From: Lachnospiraceae bacterium
Lineage (GTDB): Bacteria > Bacillota_A > Clostridia > Lachnospirales > Lachnospiraceae
Reading direction: 5' to 3'
Assembly (NCBI GenBank): GCA_017391465.1
Contig: JAFOYH010000095.1
Coordinates: forward strand, 1 to 6,376
Length of the DNA stretch: 6,376 nt
Shown here: one piece after another, positions 5,041 through 6,376 of the stretch
Numbering within the stretch: position 1 is the first letter of the stretch
Layout of the letters: every line of letters starts with the position of its first letter
Translations under genes and position numbers: made by a program
Notes under the pieces: generated by a model
What the model was told of the DNA's origin: nothing
What the model saw: only the letters and a program-made list of their open reading frames with translations
Databases searched by the model: none

Positions 5041-6376
5041 ATATTGTGGATAAAGTTATATTTTTAGATGGTGGAATGGGGACAATGCTCCAGAAAGCAG
5101 GCGTTCCTATGGGAAAGGTACCGGAGGCGTTAAATATAACCCATGCAGATGCGGTTATGGATATTCATCGTCAGTATATTGAAGCTGGATCTGATGTGAT
5201 TTATGCGAATACCTTTAGTGCGAATCGATATAAGGTGGGATACAGTACATATTCCGTTGAAGAATTGGTGACCGCAGGTGTTTACAACGCAAAAAAAGCA
5301 GCAGCAGCTTTTGATAAAAAAGTTTATGTGGCACTGGATGTTGGTCCGATTGGTGAATTGATGGAGCCAAATGGTAACTTAAAGTTTGAAGACGCCTATG
5401 ATATGTTTAAAGAAATGATGGTTGCTGGAGAAAAGGCAGGGGCAGATTTGATTGTGATTGAAACAAGTACAGATCTTCTGGAGATGAAGGCAGCGGTTTT
5501 GGCGGCTAAAGAAAATACATCCCTTCCTGTCTGTTCGACGATGACTTTTGAAAAGAATGGTCGTACATTTACAGGAGTCACTGTGGAAGCAGCAACATTG
5601 ACATTAACCGGTCTTGGCGTGGATGCCCTTGGTATTAATTGTTCTTTAGGTCCGGATGATATTTATCCGTTAGCAAAAAAAATGACGGAGTGGACATATT
5701 TGCCAATCATGATTAAGGCTAATGCAGGCCTTCCAAATTTGAACTCGGGTGGCTATGATATAAATGCGAAGCAATTTGCCCATCAGATGGAAAAATTTAT
5801 GGATCTTGGCGTTAATGCCATTGGCGGATGCTGCGGAACAACACCGGAATATATCTATGAGATGAAACAGATGGTGGAACGTCGTCATCTGGAAGGAAAG
5901 TCAGTAAATCGACCGGAGTATGTGCATCGTGCAGCAGTGTGCAGCAGTACTCAGGTTGTGGAGATTGATGGTGTTCGAATCATTGGGGAACGTATTAATC
6001 CAACTGGTAAAAAGTTATTTAAAGAAGCACTTTTAAATCATAATATGGGTTATATTTTGGCTCAGGGCATTGCACAGGTGGAAGCAGGCGCACATATTTT
6101 GGATGTGAATGTGGGTCTGCCTAAAATAGATGAAGTCGGACTTATGGTGGAAGTCATTAAAGAACTTCAGGGGATTTTAGATGTTCCGCTTCAGATTGAT
6201 TCGTCGAATCCGATGGCTATTGAGGCAGGGCTTCGTATTTATAATGGAAAGCCTATCGTAAATTCGGTGAATGGTGAAGATGAAGTTCTTGAAAAGATTC
6301 TTCCATTGGTAAAAAAATATGGTGCGACTGTGGTTGGATTGACTTTGGATGAAAATGGTATACCATTAACTGCAGA
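5034..6376 (+). CDS. metH: Cobalamin-dependent methionine synthase (3' partial)
   Basis: MetH moves the methyl group of 5-methyl-tetrahydrofolate via cobalamin to homocysteine, making methionine. The first 447 codons are visible and the frame stays open to the window end. Residues 1 to about 285 are the homocysteine methyltransferase barrel: LDGGMGTMLQ (11-20), ANTFSANRY (58-66), and the zinc ligands C203 (GINCSLGP) plus C266 and C267 (GGCCGTTP). After a linker rich in A/V/C/S (about 299-306), the methyl-tetrahydrofolate-binding barrel starts with IGERINPTGKK (317-327), AGAHILDVNVG (351-361) and PLQIDSSNP (385-393). The cobalamin-binding modules should follow beyond the edge. Because a separate activation protein precedes it, this MetH is expected to lack the C-terminal activation domain, which cannot be checked here. 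ATG 5034 overlaps the previous stop codon (7-base overlap). Co-transcription with metF gives donor synthesis and use in one unit. Confidence 0.96.
   Translation, partial: MLNIVDKVIFLDGGMGTMLQKAGVPMGKVPEALNITHADAVMDIHRQYIEAGSDVIYANTFSANRYKVGYSTYSVEELVTAGVYNAKKAAAAFDKKVYVALDVGPIGELMEPNGNLKFEDAYDMFKEMMVAGEKAGADLIVIETSTDLLEMKAAVLAAKENTSLPVCSTMTFEKNGRTFTGVTVEAATLTLTGLGVDALGINCSLGPDDIYPLAKKMTEWTYLPIMIKANAGLPNLNSGGYDINAKQFAHQMEKFMDLGVNAIGGCCGTTPEYIYEMKQMVERRHLEGKSVNRPEYVHRAAVCSSTQVVEIDGVRIIGERINPTGKKLFKEALLNHNMGYILAQGIAQVEAGAHILDVNVGLPKIDEVGLMVEVIKELQGILDVPLQIDSSNPMAIEAGLRIYNGKPIVNSVNGEDEVLEKILPLVKKYGATVVGLTLDENGIPLTA

Noticed and set aside
5931..5948. Direct repeat GCAGCAGT twice at a 10-base interval inside metH
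   Set aside because: It is short, in different reading phases, and falls in the low-complexity linker between the two barrels; it is probably chance.
1..6376. Mobile element, phage, defence system, CRISPR array or tRNA
   Set aside because: All DNA is accounted for by housekeeping genes with short gaps; no transposase, terminal repeats, spaced repeats or cloverleaf was seen.

Overview
This AT-rich window reads as an ordinary, gene-dense piece of chromosome from a strictly anaerobic, low-GC Gram-positive bacterium of the Clostridia, most likely Lachnospiraceae-like. The lineage call is an inference. It rests on strong GGAGG ribosome binding sites, consensus sigma-A promoters, a two-domain rubrerythrin, a MurE with the meso-diaminopimelate motif, and a cobalamin-dependent methionine synthase whose activation domain is a separate protein.

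Layout. The left edge holds the 3' end of a plus-strand gene, probably pyruvate kinase with the extra C-terminal PEP-utiliser-like domain. It meets a minus-strand operon head-on, and a 15-bp hairpin between them can serve as a bidirectional terminator. The minus-strand operon, in transcription order, is dapF (diaminopimelate epimerase), murE (UDP-MurNAc-tripeptide synthetase) and a rubrerythrin gene. From a 148-bp divergent promoter region the plus strand carries metF (methylenetetrahydrofolate reductase), a stand-alone B12-dependent methionine synthase activation protein, and metH, which runs off the right edge. The last three genes overlap by 1 and 7 bases and are almost certainly translated together.

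How the genes work together. DapF makes meso-diaminopimelate and MurE adds it to the peptidoglycan stem peptide, so these two are consecutive users of one metabolite. Rubrerythrin, a peroxide-reducing diiron/rubredoxin protein, appears to be an unrelated passenger at the end of that operon. MetF makes 5-methyl-tetrahydrofolate, MetH transfers the methyl group through cobalamin to homocysteine, and the activation protein presumably re-methylates cobalamin that has become oxidised. The two divergent units serve two aspartate-derived branches (lysine/DAP and methionine).

No mobile element, CRISPR array, tRNA, rRNA or riboswitch was seen, and no gap exceeds 300 bases without a gene. I found no clearly new biological system. 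The points most worth a second look are the Cys-rich tail of the activation protein, the split methionine synthase operon with a very short leader and no visible riboswitch, the rubrerythrin gene behind dapF-murE, and the altered swivel-domain motif in the pyruvate kinase tail.
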